From: an uncultured Desulfobulbus sp.
Lineage (GTDB): Bacteria; Desulfobacterota; Desulfobulbia; Desulfobulbales; Desulfobulbaceae
DNA length: 64,000 nt
Reading direction: 5' to 3'
NCBI RefSeq assembly: GCF_963665445.1
Contig: NZ_OY762276.1
Span: 3,590,601-3,654,600, forward strand
A program made the position numbers and the translations under genes. Shown here one piece after another: positions 24,219 through 33,965 of the stretch (position 1 is its first letter; each line of letters begins with the position of its first letter). Below the pieces are notes generated by a model. The model was given only the letters and a program-made list of their open reading frames with translations. It searched no databases and was not told where the DNA came from.

Positions 24219-26619
24219 GAAGTCCAACATCGAGATCATCCTCTCGGCCCGCGATCTCAACCTGAGCACGGTGATCACCAAGGGGCGCACCGCGATCAAG
24301 GCCTTTACCGACCAGGCCGGATCCGGAGCAGGTCAGATAGAATCCATGCGTTCCCAGGTCCTGCAGCTGGCCGGTGCCTTTGCCGGGTTGTCCGCGATCT
24401 CCGATGTGGCCGGGATGCTCCAGGAGGCGGACAAGAATGCCTACGGACTCTCTGCCTCCATCCAGGCGGCGAACCGCGAGTTTCAGGTCGGCTCTGCGGC
24501 AGAATGGGAGCAAACCATCTCCGAACTCTCGGAGAAGCTCAAGGTCTACTCCAAGTCCGACATCAAGGGTGCGGCGGCAGCGACCATCGACATGACCAAG
24601 CGGCTCGGTCTCAATGCCGACCAGATGCAGCGGGTACTCGAGCTCTCCGGCGACCTGGCCGTTGGCCGCACCGACCTGGCCGGGGCGGTCGAGCGGGTCA
24701 CGTCCGCCCTGCGCGGCGAGGCCGAGGCATCGGAGTACCTGGGGCTCACCCTGAACGAGACTTATGTTCAGGGATGGTACGAGGCACACGGTGCCATGCA
24801 GGGGGCCTGGAAAGACCTCAACGATCTGCAGAAGGCCCAGGTGCGCTACAACGTCTTTCTCGAGCAGGCCCTGCCGCTTCAGGGCAAGGCGGCTGAATCG
24901 ATCAATACCTATGCCGGGGCGATCCAGTACATCCGCACCGTGGTGGCGGACAATATCTCCACTAACGCAGAGCTCCTCGATGCCCTGAAGCAGGTAGGCG
25001 AGGTCCTCCGCGAGAACGCGGGCGAGATCGGGTCCTTTGTCGGCGATATGGCCAGTGCGGCCGCCGGAGTGATTGAGTTTGTGGCCGACAACCGCGAACT
25101 GTTGCTGGTGATCGGCGAATACGGGATCAAGTTTGGTCTGGCATCTGCCGCCATCGGCAAGCTGATTGCTGTTTCCAAAGGCGTGAACGCCGCCTTTACC
25201 ACCCTGGTCGGAACCGGAATCGTGCCCTGGCTGCAGGCTATCGAGTCCGGATCAACCGCAGCCGTTGCCGGTCTGACCGGAGTGAAGATGGGGTTTATCG
25301 GCCTCATGGGTGCAGTTGCCGCCTTCTATGCGGCCTATAAGCTGGGCGAGTGGCTTACCATGGGCAAGGAAATGCGGGAGTTGTCCGCAGCCCAGAACGA
25401 ACTGGAACGAGCGACCAAGAAGGTCAACCGCGAATTTGCCACCATTTCCAAGTCAACCGGTGTCACCATCACTTCCATGGAGGAACTCGACCAAGCGGTG
25501 GCGAATGGCAAAATTCACTACGACGAACTGTCCAAATCCTGGGTCAAGGGGGCCAAGGAACAGCAGCAGGCCACTGAGCAGGCCGCGTCCTCCATGAAAA
25601 AGGCCACCGGCGATGCCCTGGATGAAATGAAAAAGAAGTACCAGGAGTACGCAAAGGAAATTAGGCGGATCCAGGGAGACATCTACGGCCGCGAACGCTC
25701 CCTTGCCTCGGAGCTGCGGGAAATGTCCCGCTCCGGGATGTCGGATTACTCCGCCTGGAACGACAGGAAAAAAGAAGCCGAGGAGTATGCCGCCGCTGCC
25801 AAGCAGGCTGCGCAGGAGGCCCAGTCGGCAATGGCTTCGGGCGACACCATCACCGCCAGCGAGAAATGGAAAGAAGCGGTGCAATATGCCGATGACGCAA
25901 AGTCTGCGTACAAGGATCTCAACAAGGAGGTCAAGGACGGCGATCAGGTTGTGGTCTCTCAGCAGCAAGCTCTCAAAACCGCCATGGCAGGCGTTAAAGA
26001 GGCGGGCGAGCTTGGCATCGACATCCTCAAGCAGCAACAGCAGGCCTCAAAGGCCGCCATGGATCAGCTCAAGAGCGATTCCGGTTTTGCCGACCTCACC
26101 GAGGGTATGGACAAGGCGGAAAAGACCTGGCTCGGCAACTGGGAGAACATGAAGGATTTTGCCGGCAAGCAGATCCTCTGGGTCGAGGAGCGCATCGATG
26201 CCATGGTTAAGGACCGGCACGTCACCGTGTACGTTACCGAGAAGGTCCAGAAGGCCACCGGTGGCACTGTCGGGTATGCACGCGGTGGCAAGCTTCCGGG
26301 GTACGGCGGCGGCGACCGCATCTCGGCCCTGCTTGAAGCCGGAGAATTCATCATCCGCAAAGAGGCAGTCTCCAGGTATGGATCCGGCCTGTTCCATGCC
26401 TTGAACAATCTCAACCTGCCCGATCCCCAAAAATTCGCAGTTGGCGGACAGGTCGGCTTTGCTGCTGGTGGCCAGGCATCTTCGGTAAATCTGCCTGATT
26501 TTGGAACCCTCAGGCTTGTTGCACCTAATGGGACGACGGCTCAAGGGGTGGTGAATAAACAAATGGCGCTCCAACTGATACGTATTTTTGAGCAGATTGG
26601 ATTCAGGATGAATGCATGA
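24208..26619 (+). CDS. Tail tape measure protein
   Basis: An 803-residue protein that sets tail length. It is mainly helical and rich in Ala, Glu and Lys, with heptad-rich stretches at about 460-640, and hydrophobic segments near 275-390 (including LMGAVAAFYAAYKLGEWL) that are typical of tape measures and may enter the host membrane. The end has the common motif GYARGGKLPGYGGGDRISALLEAGEFIIRKEAV, split here at residues about 690-720. The ATG at 24208 lies inside the end of the chaperone frame. A length of 803 residues suggests a tail of the order of 100 nm, using the usual rule of about 0.15 nm per residue. Confidence 0.9.
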   Translation: MASKKSNIEIILSARDLNLSTVITKGRTAIKAFTDQAGSGAGQIESMRSQVLQLAGAFAGLSAISDVAGMLQEADKNAYGLSASIQAANREFQVGSAAEWEQTISELSEKLKVYSKSDIKGAAAATIDMTKRLGLNADQMQRVLELSGDLAVGRTDLAGAVERVTSALRGEAEASEYLGLTLNETYVQGWYEAHGAMQGAWKDLNDLQKAQVRYNVFLEQALPLQGKAAESINTYAGAIQYIRTVVADNISTNAELLDALKQVGEVLRENAGEIGSFVGDMASAAAGVIEFVADNRELLLVIGEYGIKFGLASAAIGKLIAVSKGVNAAFTTLVGTGIVPWLQAIESGSTAAVAGLTGVKMGFIGLMGAVAAFYAAYKLGEWLTMGKEMRELSAAQNELERATKKVNREFATISKSTGVTITSMEELDQAVANGKIHYDELSKSWVKGAKEQQQATEQAASSMKKATGDALDEMKKKYQEYAKEIRRIQGDIYGRERSLASELREMSRSGMSDYSAWNDRKKEAEEYAAAAKQAAQEAQSAMASGDTITASEKWKEAVQYADDAKSAYKDLNKEVKDGDQVVVSQQQALKTAMAGVKEAGELGIDILKQQQQASKAAMDQLKSDSGFADLTEGMDKAEKTWLGNWENMKDFAGKQILWVEERIDAMVKDRHVTVYVTEKVQKATGGTVGYARGGKLPGYGGGDRISALLEAGEFIIRKEAVSRYGSGLFHALNNLNLPDPQKFAVGGQVGFAAGGQASSVNLPDFGTLRLVAPNGTTAQGVVNKQMALQLIRIFEQIGFRMNA

Positions 26620-26975
26620 CGATTTTACTTGGCGGCATAACACTCTCCGACCACCTCACCTTGGATCTGCAAGGGGCAGGCGTCGGCTACAGCCAGCGGC
26701 GGTTAATTGGTGGAGCTTCGGTCATTCAGGTTGATGGCAATGTTGGCGGTCAGGTTATGGTGCTCAATTCAGCCAGCGATATGACCAAGGTGCAGCTCGA
26801 TCAAATCAAAGCCATGCAGTCAGCCGGGATTGCAGTTGAACTGGTCCACCACCGAGGAACTTTTCAGGCGCTGATCGTCGATACATCGGACATGACAGAC
26901 GATTTCGAAATCGCCAACCCCGACGCAGATCCAACTCTCACCGTATCCGGAAACATCACCCTGATCGAGGTATGA
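26616..26975 (+). CDS. Tail-tip hypothetical protein
   Basis: A 119-residue, mostly beta protein starting on an ATGA overlap with the tape measure. It runs GGITLSDHLTLDLQGAG, GASVIQVDGNVGGQVMVL and closes with PTLTVSGNITLIEV. This place, straight after the tape measure, is often used by a distal tail or hub-related protein, but no family signature could be fixed. Function unresolved. Confidence 0.55.
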   Translation: MTILLGGITLSDHLTLDLQGAGVGYSQRRLIGGASVIQVDGNVGGQVMVLNSASDMTKVQLDQIKAMQSAGIAVELVHHRGTFQALIVDTSDMTDDFEIANPDADPTLTVSGNITLIEV

Positions 26976-26976
26976 A

Positions 26977-27996
26977 ATGACCATATTGGCCAGTGAACTC
27001 AAGCCCTACTATGCCATCGATATGTCCAACCTGTCGACCAGCGGCGGCAGACCGCGTCCAGCATCGGCTGCCAACCTGATATCAAGTGGGGCCCTGCAGA
27101 ACGTCTTTCCGCATGTGTTCCGTGCGCAGCGGATCGCCGGTTGCGAGGGGGACCCCCAGCACCGCAAGATTTTCTGGCGCAACTGCAACGATGCCGACGA
27201 AACGCTCTTTGCTCCGGGGACCTACCTGTTCCGGCCCAACCCAAGCGATGCCTGGGTATGGAAGGTAATCGGTACCCTGCGCTCCACCAAGGCCGATTTG
27301 ACCGGAGCCGAGGACATGTTCGGCCCCGGGCTGCTGAATACGGCGGTCATTGCCACCGCAATTGAGTTGATCGTTGATGTGAAACACCCCCGCATGACCG
27401 GGTGTTTTGCCGTCGGTCGACCGACTCGGATCTCGGACAAGGACACGGTGAGCGGATCTGGCAATGAGGAAGAGTTCACGCCATCCGCAGTATCGGTGGT
27501 CGGTACCCAGGTCACTCTTACTGTTCCTGCCCCTGGACTTTCCAATGGGTATGCAGCCGGTGCAACCGTCTTCTCCGTCTATTATCCGTCAGCGGGGGAA
27601 CTGGAATGCGCCGTTGACAACTGGTCGGAGAGCACCGACACCTACGATGAATCCACTTATGAGGTGCAGGGAGATAACATCGGCACCGACGAGCAGACCT
27701 GGACCATCACCAAGCTGACGGCAACCACCTTTTCCTGTACCGGCGATACCCTTGGACTCCTGGCCACATCCGGTTCTACTGCATCCGATTATTCCCCGGT
27801 GAACCCGGCAAACTCCAAGCCCTATTTCACCCTACAGGCTGCGGGATGGCTGGGCGCTTTGCCGGATGGCTACACCCTGACCTTTCAGACGCATCCCCCA
27901 TGCCTGCCGGTGCATGAGTTCCGCGAGTGGCCAGCGGGTGTCAGCTCCTTTGCCGGTGATGGTATCACCTCGGTACTCGAGGGCGAGACTGTCTAA
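26977..27996 (+). CDS. Baseplate/tail hypothetical protein
   Basis: A 339-residue soluble protein without signal peptide or coiled coil. It has mixed sequence with a Ser/Thr-rich beta region (about 160-280) that looks like an appended beta-sandwich (STDTYDESTYEVQG). The cluster of tail genes places it in the distal tail. The family is not recognised. Start: ATG at 26977, following GAGGTATGAA and one base after the preceding stop. Confidence 0.55.
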   Translation: MTILASELKPYYAIDMSNLSTSGGRPRPASAANLISSGALQNVFPHVFRAQRIAGCEGDPQHRKIFWRNCNDADETLFAPGTYLFRPNPSDAWVWKVIGTLRSTKADLTGAEDMFGPGLLNTAVIATAIELIVDVKHPRMTGCFAVGRPTRISDKDTVSGSGNEEEFTPSAVSVVGTQVTLTVPAPGLSNGYAAGATVFSVYYPSAGELECAVDNWSESTDTYDESTYEVQGDNIGTDEQTWTITKLTATTFSCTGDTLGLLATSGSTASDYSPVNPANSKPYFTLQAAGWLGALPDGYTLTFQTHPPCLPVHEFREWPAGVSSFAGDGITSVLEGETV

Positions 27997-27999
27997 TCC

Positions 28000-28788
28000 A
28001 TGACCACGCAATCCCTCTCCATCAGCTACAGCGGCCCGGATGCTGCCTCCGCCAAGGACCTGCTCCAACTCGAGCAGTCGCCCTGGGGAGCGTACACCAG
28101 CCGCGTGACCCGTGCGGAAATGGTGCGCTACCTGTCTGCCCTGCTCTATGGGACTGAGTACAGTTCGCATATTGACTGCGGCCTGGTCAATGGGGCGGTG
28201 GTGTGCGTGGTCGCGGCCTATCCCCGCGTGCCCGACCTGGTTTATCGGTTGCACACCAGCCATGGGGCCCTCAGCTCGCCCGCCAGGGAAATGCCGCTTT
28301 TGACCGAGGCTCTCAGCTTTCGCCTGACAACCGAGCTGAGCCCTGCCCATCCTGTACGGAAAATCAAGTCGGTCGAGTGGCTTTCTGAGTGCTACAACGC
28401 CGAGGGTGCGGTTGTCGATCCGCCTCCGCTCTCAACCGACGGCGAGACCATCACCATTCCGACAGCGGTGTACGGATCGGTGAGCGTGACCTACCGCACC
28501 GAGCGCCACAGCTATGTGCTGACATCGCCCCGGCGTGAGGATGCCATCGACAACTACTATTCCGCCGCAGTCTATGCCCTCTACGACGGCGGCATCAGCT
28601 GGCTGGTGATCGAGATGCCTCCGGGTATCGAGACCTTCGAGATCAACGAGGACGCCGAGTGCGGCTGGGGCTCGACCGCATCCATCACCGACGATGATCA
28701 GGATTATCCGGTGACCGACGGCAAGCACACCCGCACCACCGATGTGGATTACTGCTCCCAGGAAATCATCAGCGAGGAGATCCTGTGA
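28000..28788 (+). CDS. Tail protein, first of three tandem paralogues
   Basis: A 262-residue protein starting TTQSLSISYSGPDAAS. The same opening is shared with the next two genes (SAHILSLAYSGPAS and TTQTLTINYTGPAS). A later shared block (CYNAEGAVVDPP, then TITIPTAVYGSVSVTY) recurs in the next protein as CYNARGEVVAFP and KIELDATVFGVLRIRC. These three genes probably arose by tandem duplication. The proteins are acidic and beta-rich. The ATG is three bases after the previous stop. A tail-tip role is inferred from location. Confidence 0.6.
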   Translation: MTTQSLSISYSGPDAASAKDLLQLEQSPWGAYTSRVTRAEMVRYLSALLYGTEYSSHIDCGLVNGAVVCVVAAYPRVPDLVYRLHTSHGALSSPAREMPLLTEALSFRLTTELSPAHPVRKIKSVEWLSECYNAEGAVVDPPPLSTDGETITIPTAVYGSVSVTYRTERHSYVLTSPRREDAIDNYYSAAVYALYDGGISWLVIEMPPGIETFEINEDAECGWGSTASITDDDQDYPVTDGKHTRTTDVDYCSQEIISEEIL

Positions 28789-29585
28789 GCGCGCATATCC
28801 TGTCCTTGGCCTACAGCGGGCCAGCATCAGATTCGGGCGACAGCATCGAGCTCGAGCAGAAGGCGGTTTCCTCGGCCCAGCTCACCGACAGCGACCTGCA
28901 GACCATGCTGGCAATGGCCATCTCCGGCGTCTCTGCCCGCGCCTACAAGCAGCCTGGCTGCGAGGCCTATATCGTTGGCTCAACCGCCCATGCCGACCTT
29001 GCGCTCTATGTCTGGCCGACGCGACTTGACCTGGCCTACAGCCTCACCGCCAGCCTGCTTTCCGTTGGCGATGCGGTCGAGCTCCGCCAGGAACGCGATT
29101 TCGACCTGGTGGTGGAGCTGGCCGATTCGGTCGGCCTGCCCTTCTACTCCGAAAACATTCAGGCAACCTGGCAGACTCCCTGCTACAACGCCCGAGGTGA
29201 GGTGGTTGCCTTTCCTGCACTCATCACCACACCGACAAAAATCGAGCTCGATGCCACGGTTTTCGGCGTGCTGCGCATCCGCTGCACCGCGCGCGGCTAC
29301 AGCCACTCACTCTCATTTTTCATGGCCAAGGATGGTGTATCCTCGATCTCCAATCTCACGCCGACAGTCACCGCTGCCTGGGGATCCGGTGACGACGCCC
29401 AGGCGACCTCGCTCGATATTGATCTGCCCGCCTGCCTCGAATCCCTGCTTGCCGCCTGCAAAGACGGCACCACCTACCGCGAGTCGGTCTACGGGTCGGT
29501 CGACGAAGATGAAGACCTGGTGCCAACCATCTATTACACGCCCTGCTCAGGCCGCATGCTCATGGTGAGGAACGAGAGGCCATGA
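28785..29585 (+). CDS. Tail protein, second tandem paralogue
   Basis: A 266-residue acidic protein starting at GTG with a GAGGAG site 6 bases upstream; the start overlaps the previous stop by four bases. It shares the opening SYSGP/AYSGP element and the central CYNA block with the gene at 28000. The last part (DDAQATSLDIDLPACLESLLAACKDG) differs, so the copies have diverged at the C-terminus. No enzymatic motif was seen. Together the three copies may form a ring or tip with pseudo-symmetry; this is speculation. Confidence 0.6.
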   Translation: MSAHILSLAYSGPASDSGDSIELEQKAVSSAQLTDSDLQTMLAMAISGVSARAYKQPGCEAYIVGSTAHADLALYVWPTRLDLAYSLTASLLSVGDAVELRQERDFDLVVELADSVGLPFYSENIQATWQTPCYNARGEVVAFPALITTPTKIELDATVFGVLRIRCTARGYSHSLSFFMAKDGVSSISNLTPTVTAAWGSGDDAQATSLDIDLPACLESLLAACKDGTTYRESVYGSVDEDEDLVPTIYYTPCSGRMLMVRNERP

Positions 29586-31408
29586 CCACGCAGACGCTGA
29601 CCATCAATTACACCGGACCAGCCTCCTTGGTCGACGGGTATTGGATCCGCATCGAGCAGGATGCCGACGATGAGACCGCCACCATCAGCGATGCCGCTGC
29701 CCTGATCGACGCCCTCTATGACCTCGACCCCTGCGAGACGTCGGACGACGATGCCGACGCCACCGATACAGCCTCTCTCAGCCTGACCAGCTCCAGCCCG
29801 ACAAGTACCATGGCCGAAGCCATCGAGGAGACGCTCGAGCTCTCTTACTGCAATTCCGACTATGACGGATTGGTCGAGGTGGAGATCCGCGTCATCCGTT
29901 CACACCTGGCCGAGGATTATGTGCTCCGCCTCGATGGCGGCTCGGTGGTGGAGACCGTGCAGGGCGACAGCATAGTGAACGTCACCCAGGAGATCACCGA
30001 GGAACTGACCCTGCCTTACCCGGTGGTCTCCGGATTTTCCTGCACGCCGGAGCCAGTCAAGCGCAACGGCAACACCCTGCGCTTCGCGGCATCGCAGGTC
30101 GGCCACATGATGGTGGCCACCTACCGGACCAAATGGGATGCGGTCACGGTCAAGGTCGACGGTATCGATGGCGATCCCGGAGAGTGCACCGCCCTGGCCT
30201 TCCACCATGGCGTGGTGGATGAGTTGCAGCTCGACGTGCCAAGTGCAGACGATGCCGATACGTCACTCTGTCCATCGATTAGCTGGAAGCCACTTTCAGA
30301 TAGCGACAAGGTCACCTGTTATAAAGACATCATTGTCAGCCAACGGTGCAAGTGCTCCGAGCACGAGGTCGGCTCCTACACCTATCAACAGACATTTCCC
30401 TGCCCTGACCGTGAAATTAAATGCCCGGGCGTGCTCACCGAGTGCATGCATCTGCTCGGAACCGAGCTGGTGGTGGAGCGGGTCGATTGCGCAGACGACA
30501 ACCTGTTGGATGGCACCGGTTACGCCTACAAGGTGAGCGATCCGGACTACTACAAAAAAATGTGCTGCCAGGAACCGGCATTCACCCTGCCCAGCTGCCC
30601 GACCAGGAGCACCACCTACAAGGGCGACCAGCCCATCCAGTATGGGGAGGCCTACTGGCGTGCCCTCTACGGGGCAAATGCCCGCTTTGTGCCGGTTCCT
30701 CCCCCTGGGGGGATCTGCGGAGAGTGGATCATCCGCCAGAAAATCGCCTCCAACTCCTGCTGCGACGGGGTGGAGCCGCTGGTCTGGGACAGCTCGGTCT
30801 CCCCAGAAGTGATGGCGCCCAACAGCGCGGCAGTCATCGGCGTGACCGGTGGCGGCAAGTATTCGTATCGCTGGTCGGTCTCAGGGTCCGGGTTCCAGTT
30901 TGCCAATGGTGCCAAGGCCATCGAGACCACTGGCAACCAGGTCCGCCTCTCGGCCCTGGTCGGAGCATGCGGCTCTGCGGTCGTTACCGTTACCGATGGC
31001 TGCTCGACTGTGACCGGATATCTCCGGTGCACGGCTGGAAGGTGGCGATTCATGGCAAGTTTTTACCCGCAATGGACCATCTACTACGATATTCCAGGGG
31101 TCTATGACTGCGTCACAAATGGCTATTCCGGAACGACCGAGATACCTGCCAACAGGTTTTCCGGAAAATATGCCATGTCCTATGGCTATCCTCAGCCGGT
31201 TGACGATGGGGCAACGATGGACTGGGGGGCCGCCAGGTGGTGCTCAAATTCTGCCGATGTCGTTGGCTCGGCAGTGACTGACCCCATCGTCGGTGTATTT
31301 GGGTGGGAAGCGATTATCTATGCGGTCGATGTTGGCGATCATTACCGCTTATCCGTCACTATGCCTCCGAATGGCAAGCCGTTTTGCTTTTACGAGTGGG
31401 TGTGCTGA
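29582..31408 (+). CDS. Large cysteine-rich tail protein with paralogous N-terminus
   Basis: A 608-residue protein. Residues 1-220 align with the two upstream proteins (TTQTLTINYTGPAS opening, VATYRTKWDAVTV in the middle). The C-terminal 390 residues are additional: a Cys-rich section (about 255-400, for example CKCSEHEVGS, CPDREIKCPG, MCCQEP, NSCCDG), an Ig-like part (KYSYRWSVSGSGFQFANG) and a final domain. Many Cys residues in a cytoplasm-assembled virion protein suggest metal or disulphide stabilisation at the tail tip. It starts on an ATGA overlap and ends in a TGATG overlap. Confidence 0.6.
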   Translation: MTTQTLTINYTGPASLVDGYWIRIEQDADDETATISDAAALIDALYDLDPCETSDDDADATDTASLSLTSSSPTSTMAEAIEETLELSYCNSDYDGLVEVEIRVIRSHLAEDYVLRLDGGSVVETVQGDSIVNVTQEITEELTLPYPVVSGFSCTPEPVKRNGNTLRFAASQVGHMMVATYRTKWDAVTVKVDGIDGDPGECTALAFHHGVVDELQLDVPSADDADTSLCPSISWKPLSDSDKVTCYKDIIVSQRCKCSEHEVGSYTYQQTFPCPDREIKCPGVLTECMHLLGTELVVERVDCADDNLLDGTGYAYKVSDPDYYKKMCCQEPAFTLPSCPTRSTTYKGDQPIQYGEAYWRALYGANARFVPVPPPGGICGEWIIRQKIASNSCCDGVEPLVWDSSVSPEVMAPNSAAVIGVTGGGKYSYRWSVSGSGFQFANGAKAIETTGNQVRLSALVGACGSAVVTVTDGCSTVTGYLRCTAGRWRFMASFYPQWTIYYDIPGVYDCVTNGYSGTTEIPANRFSGKYAMSYGYPQPVDDGATMDWGAARWCSNSADVVGSAVTDPIVGVFGWEAIIYAVDVGDHYRLSVTMPPNGKPFCFYEWVC

Positions 31409-31698
31409 TGCAGCTGGACGCGTATTCAATCGCCGATTTGCAAATCACGCTCGGGATGCTCGCCCAGGCCGAGTCATCAGGGCTTGATATCTCCGGTCTG
31501 CGATCTATGATCGAGCAACGAGTCGAGTCAACGACCAACCCGCAACAGCCACAGCAGCCCCCTCCGGGCCAGGTTCCCTGTCCGACCGATGGATGCCCTG
31601 GTGTACTTGTTCCTTGGCCGAAATCGACCGCTGAGGCTGGCGTACCCATTGTTGGCTGCCTGCTCTGCAGGTATAGCATGATCGAGGTGCGCAAATGA
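31408..31698 (+). CDS. Small zinc-ribbon tail-module protein
   Basis: A 96-residue protein starting at the ATG of a TGATG overlap. A helical first half (SIADLQITLGMLAQAESSG) is followed by a Gln/Pro-rich linker (PQQPQQPPPGQ) and two CxxC-like pairs (CPTDGC and CLLC) that suggest a zinc ribbon. Its stop overlaps the next start by four bases. Function unknown; possibly an assembly helper for the large fibre protein that follows. Confidence 0.55.
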   Translation: MQLDAYSIADLQITLGMLAQAESSGLDISGLRSMIEQRVESTTNPQQPQQPPPGQVPCPTDGCPGVLVPWPKSTAEAGVPIVGCLLCRYSMIEVRK

Positions 31699-33965
31699 GC
31701 GCTTGGACTCCGGAGCAAATTGCCTCTGCAACTCTGGCAGCTTGGTATCAAGCCAGCGATGTGGACACCATCACCCTCAATGGGGCAACGGTTGCCCAGT
31801 GGGACGACAAGTCATCCGCTGGGCGCAATCTTGCCCAGGCGACCGCATCCCTCCAACCCGCTTACACTGACAATGCCGTGGTTGGTGATGGTGCGAGCAA
31901 AACCATGGTTGCGAGTGTGTCTGGAGTCAGCGACGGGACGCAAAACGCCTATACCATTTTTGCGGTGGTTACTCCGGCTGAAAATCAAGCAAGCATACCG
32001 GCCCAGAGTAACTCTGGAACTGGATTCTACACAGCAGGCACGGTGTGGAATATCCCCTTGACAGTCAACGGAAATACCGGCACCACCTCGGGCCCGGTCT
32101 CCCCGGTGCTGTCGATCAGCGGCAACGCCATCGGACTCACCGAAACGCGCAACAGCCTTGCCCCCTGCAACATCAGCCGGGCAGCGTCGATCGGCATTGG
32201 GACCAAGGGTTGTGTTTGTGTTAAACGGACTTCTGCCGCTGCCCTGTCAAGCAGTGTGAATTTTGAGGCCCTCGTTGGCGCCACCACCGGTGCGGTGGTT
32301 GGCCTTTCTTGGACTGGATTGATCATCCCCGCGAATTATGCGGTAAGCGCCAACTATTTCAATGGGTCGATCCATGAGATCGCAATCGTTTTTGGCAATC
32401 TCTCGACTGATGAGATGGACCGTATGGAGGGGTATCTCGCCTGGAACAACGGTTTAGAGGGGCTACTTCCAAGCGACCACCTTTACAAAGATTACGCTCC
32501 AGAGATCGGCGGGACCATGGTCCCCGTAGCGGCTTCCCTTGATCAATTATGGGGAGACGCCCCTCTGGTCGCTGTCCAGCTGGATCAACCATGGTCTATC
32601 CGCATCGGTGCCGATCTCCTCCAGCCCTGGTCCAATGCCCCGGTGATCAAGGGTGTGCTGTCCCAACCATGGGGTAATGCCGGAGTTGTCCGGGCGCAGC
32701 TGGTGCAGCGCTGGCGGGAGATGGTCACCTTGCGGGCACGGCTGGACCAGCCCTGGGCGATCATGGCATCCCTGCTGGTTGCCCTGGAGCAACCATGGGC
32801 CATCACCTCCGGTCCGGTGCAAGCCTTGCTCGATCAAGGGTGGGGCCTGAAAGATATCGAGCCGGTCCTGGCTGTGCTCCATCAGCCCTGGGCGATTGCC
32901 GCCGACGGCACGGTGCTGCGCTACACGGTCACGGTTTTTGCCAACGGTCAACCAGTACGGGTGAGCCATGTCAACATCGAGGGTGGCCTGGATGAGTCCG
33001 GCGACGTGCTCTCCTGTGAAATCCATGTGCAAACCGAGGCCGAGTATCTGCTCTGCCCGTTCGGGACGGGGCTGCAGGTGAAGATTACCAGCCAAGAAGG
33101 CACGGATGTATTTGTGTTCGTGGTCACCGATCCCCACATTGACGACCAGCACGGATCAACCAGCTATGTGATCGAGGCCATGAGCCCGGCGGTCCTGCTG
33201 GGGGCTCCCTATGCGGACGTCATTGATGGCGAGTTCTCCGGCCTGGCCTCGGAGATTGCAGCTTCGCTGGCCGGCAGCCTGTCGATCTCCTGGGAAACGG
33301 TTGACTGGAGAATTCCGGCGGCAAGCTGGATCGCATCGGGTGAAACGCCCCTGGCCCTATTGAAGACGCTGGCTGCCGCAGTCGGTGCCGTGGTCCAGTC
33401 GGATCCGGATGGGGCGATCGCTATTCGTCCGCGATATCCGGTTTCTCTACCCAAATGGGAAACAATAATTGCAGATCTCTCTCTTACCGAAACCCTGGAT
33501 TGTTTCACCAACGGATCCACACCCGACCATCGATACGGCTACAACCGTTTTTTGGTTTCCAACCAGAGTTCCAGTGCGGACTCACTCACCTTGGAGCAGA
33601 TCGACATCACCAGCACCGTGAAAGAGGTTCGTGGCTACCAGGTTCCCTGGGATGGCCTTTTTGAACTGACCCATACCGGCGGACCGTGGGTGGTGATTGA
33701 ATCTCTTGGCATCGAGGAACGGGAAGAGACCGAGACGGTGGAGTTCGTGGCCGGCGCAGGAACCACCCAATATCCGGTTTACGGTCTGGTTACGGTCGAC
33801 TGGCAGCAGAATAATCTGGGAACCATCACCACCGCCGAGGATGGATCGTTGACCTCGGCAATCACTGGCCAGTCGCTTTGTGCAATCACCTATCTCACCC
33901 GCTGCCGACTGTGGCGGGTCACGGATCCACAAGAAGAACAACTGCAACTGGTGATTGAGGTATGA
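31695..33965 (+). CDS. Tail fibre/hub-like protein with nine LxQPW repeats
   Basis: A 756-residue protein. Residues 1-250 form a LamG/concanavalin-like module (LAAWYQASDVDTITLNGATVAQW, YFNGSIHEIAIVFGNL), common in phage fibres and probably carbohydrate-binding. Residues about 282-399 hold nine tandem copies of L-x-Q-P-W, the Trp residues falling at about 286, 300, 312, 326, 340, 354, 368, 383 and 399. The C-terminal about 350 residues look like a hub or late-control-type beta module (FANGQPVRVSHVNIEGGLDESG, SYVIEAMSPAVLLG). A receptor-binding role at the tail tip is inferred. It starts on an ATGA overlap. Confidence 0.65.
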   Translation: MSAWTPEQIASATLAAWYQASDVDTITLNGATVAQWDDKSSAGRNLAQATASLQPAYTDNAVVGDGASKTMVASVSGVSDGTQNAYTIFAVVTPAENQASIPAQSNSGTGFYTAGTVWNIPLTVNGNTGTTSGPVSPVLSISGNAIGLTETRNSLAPCNISRAASIGIGTKGCVCVKRTSAAALSSSVNFEALVGATTGAVVGLSWTGLIIPANYAVSANYFNGSIHEIAIVFGNLSTDEMDRMEGYLAWNNGLEGLLPSDHLYKDYAPEIGGTMVPVAASLDQLWGDAPLVAVQLDQPWSIRIGADLLQPWSNAPVIKGVLSQPWGNAGVVRAQLVQRWREMVTLRARLDQPWAIMASLLVALEQPWAITSGPVQALLDQGWGLKDIEPVLAVLHQPWAIAADGTVLRYTVTVFANGQPVRVSHVNIEGGLDESGDVLSCEIHVQTEAEYLLCPFGTGLQVKITSQEGTDVFVFVVTDPHIDDQHGSTSYVIEAMSPAVLLGAPYADVIDGEFSGLASEIAASLAGSLSISWETVDWRIPAASWIASGETPLALLKTLAAAVGAVVQSDPDGAIAIRPRYPVSLPKWETIIADLSLTETLDCFTNGSTPDHRYGYNRFLVSNQSSSADSLTLEQIDITSTVKEVRGYQVPWDGLFELTHTGGPWVVIESLGIEEREETETVEFVAGAGTTQYPVYGLVTVDWQQNNLGTITTAEDGSLTSAITGQSLCAITYLTRCRLWRVTDPQEEQLQLVIEV

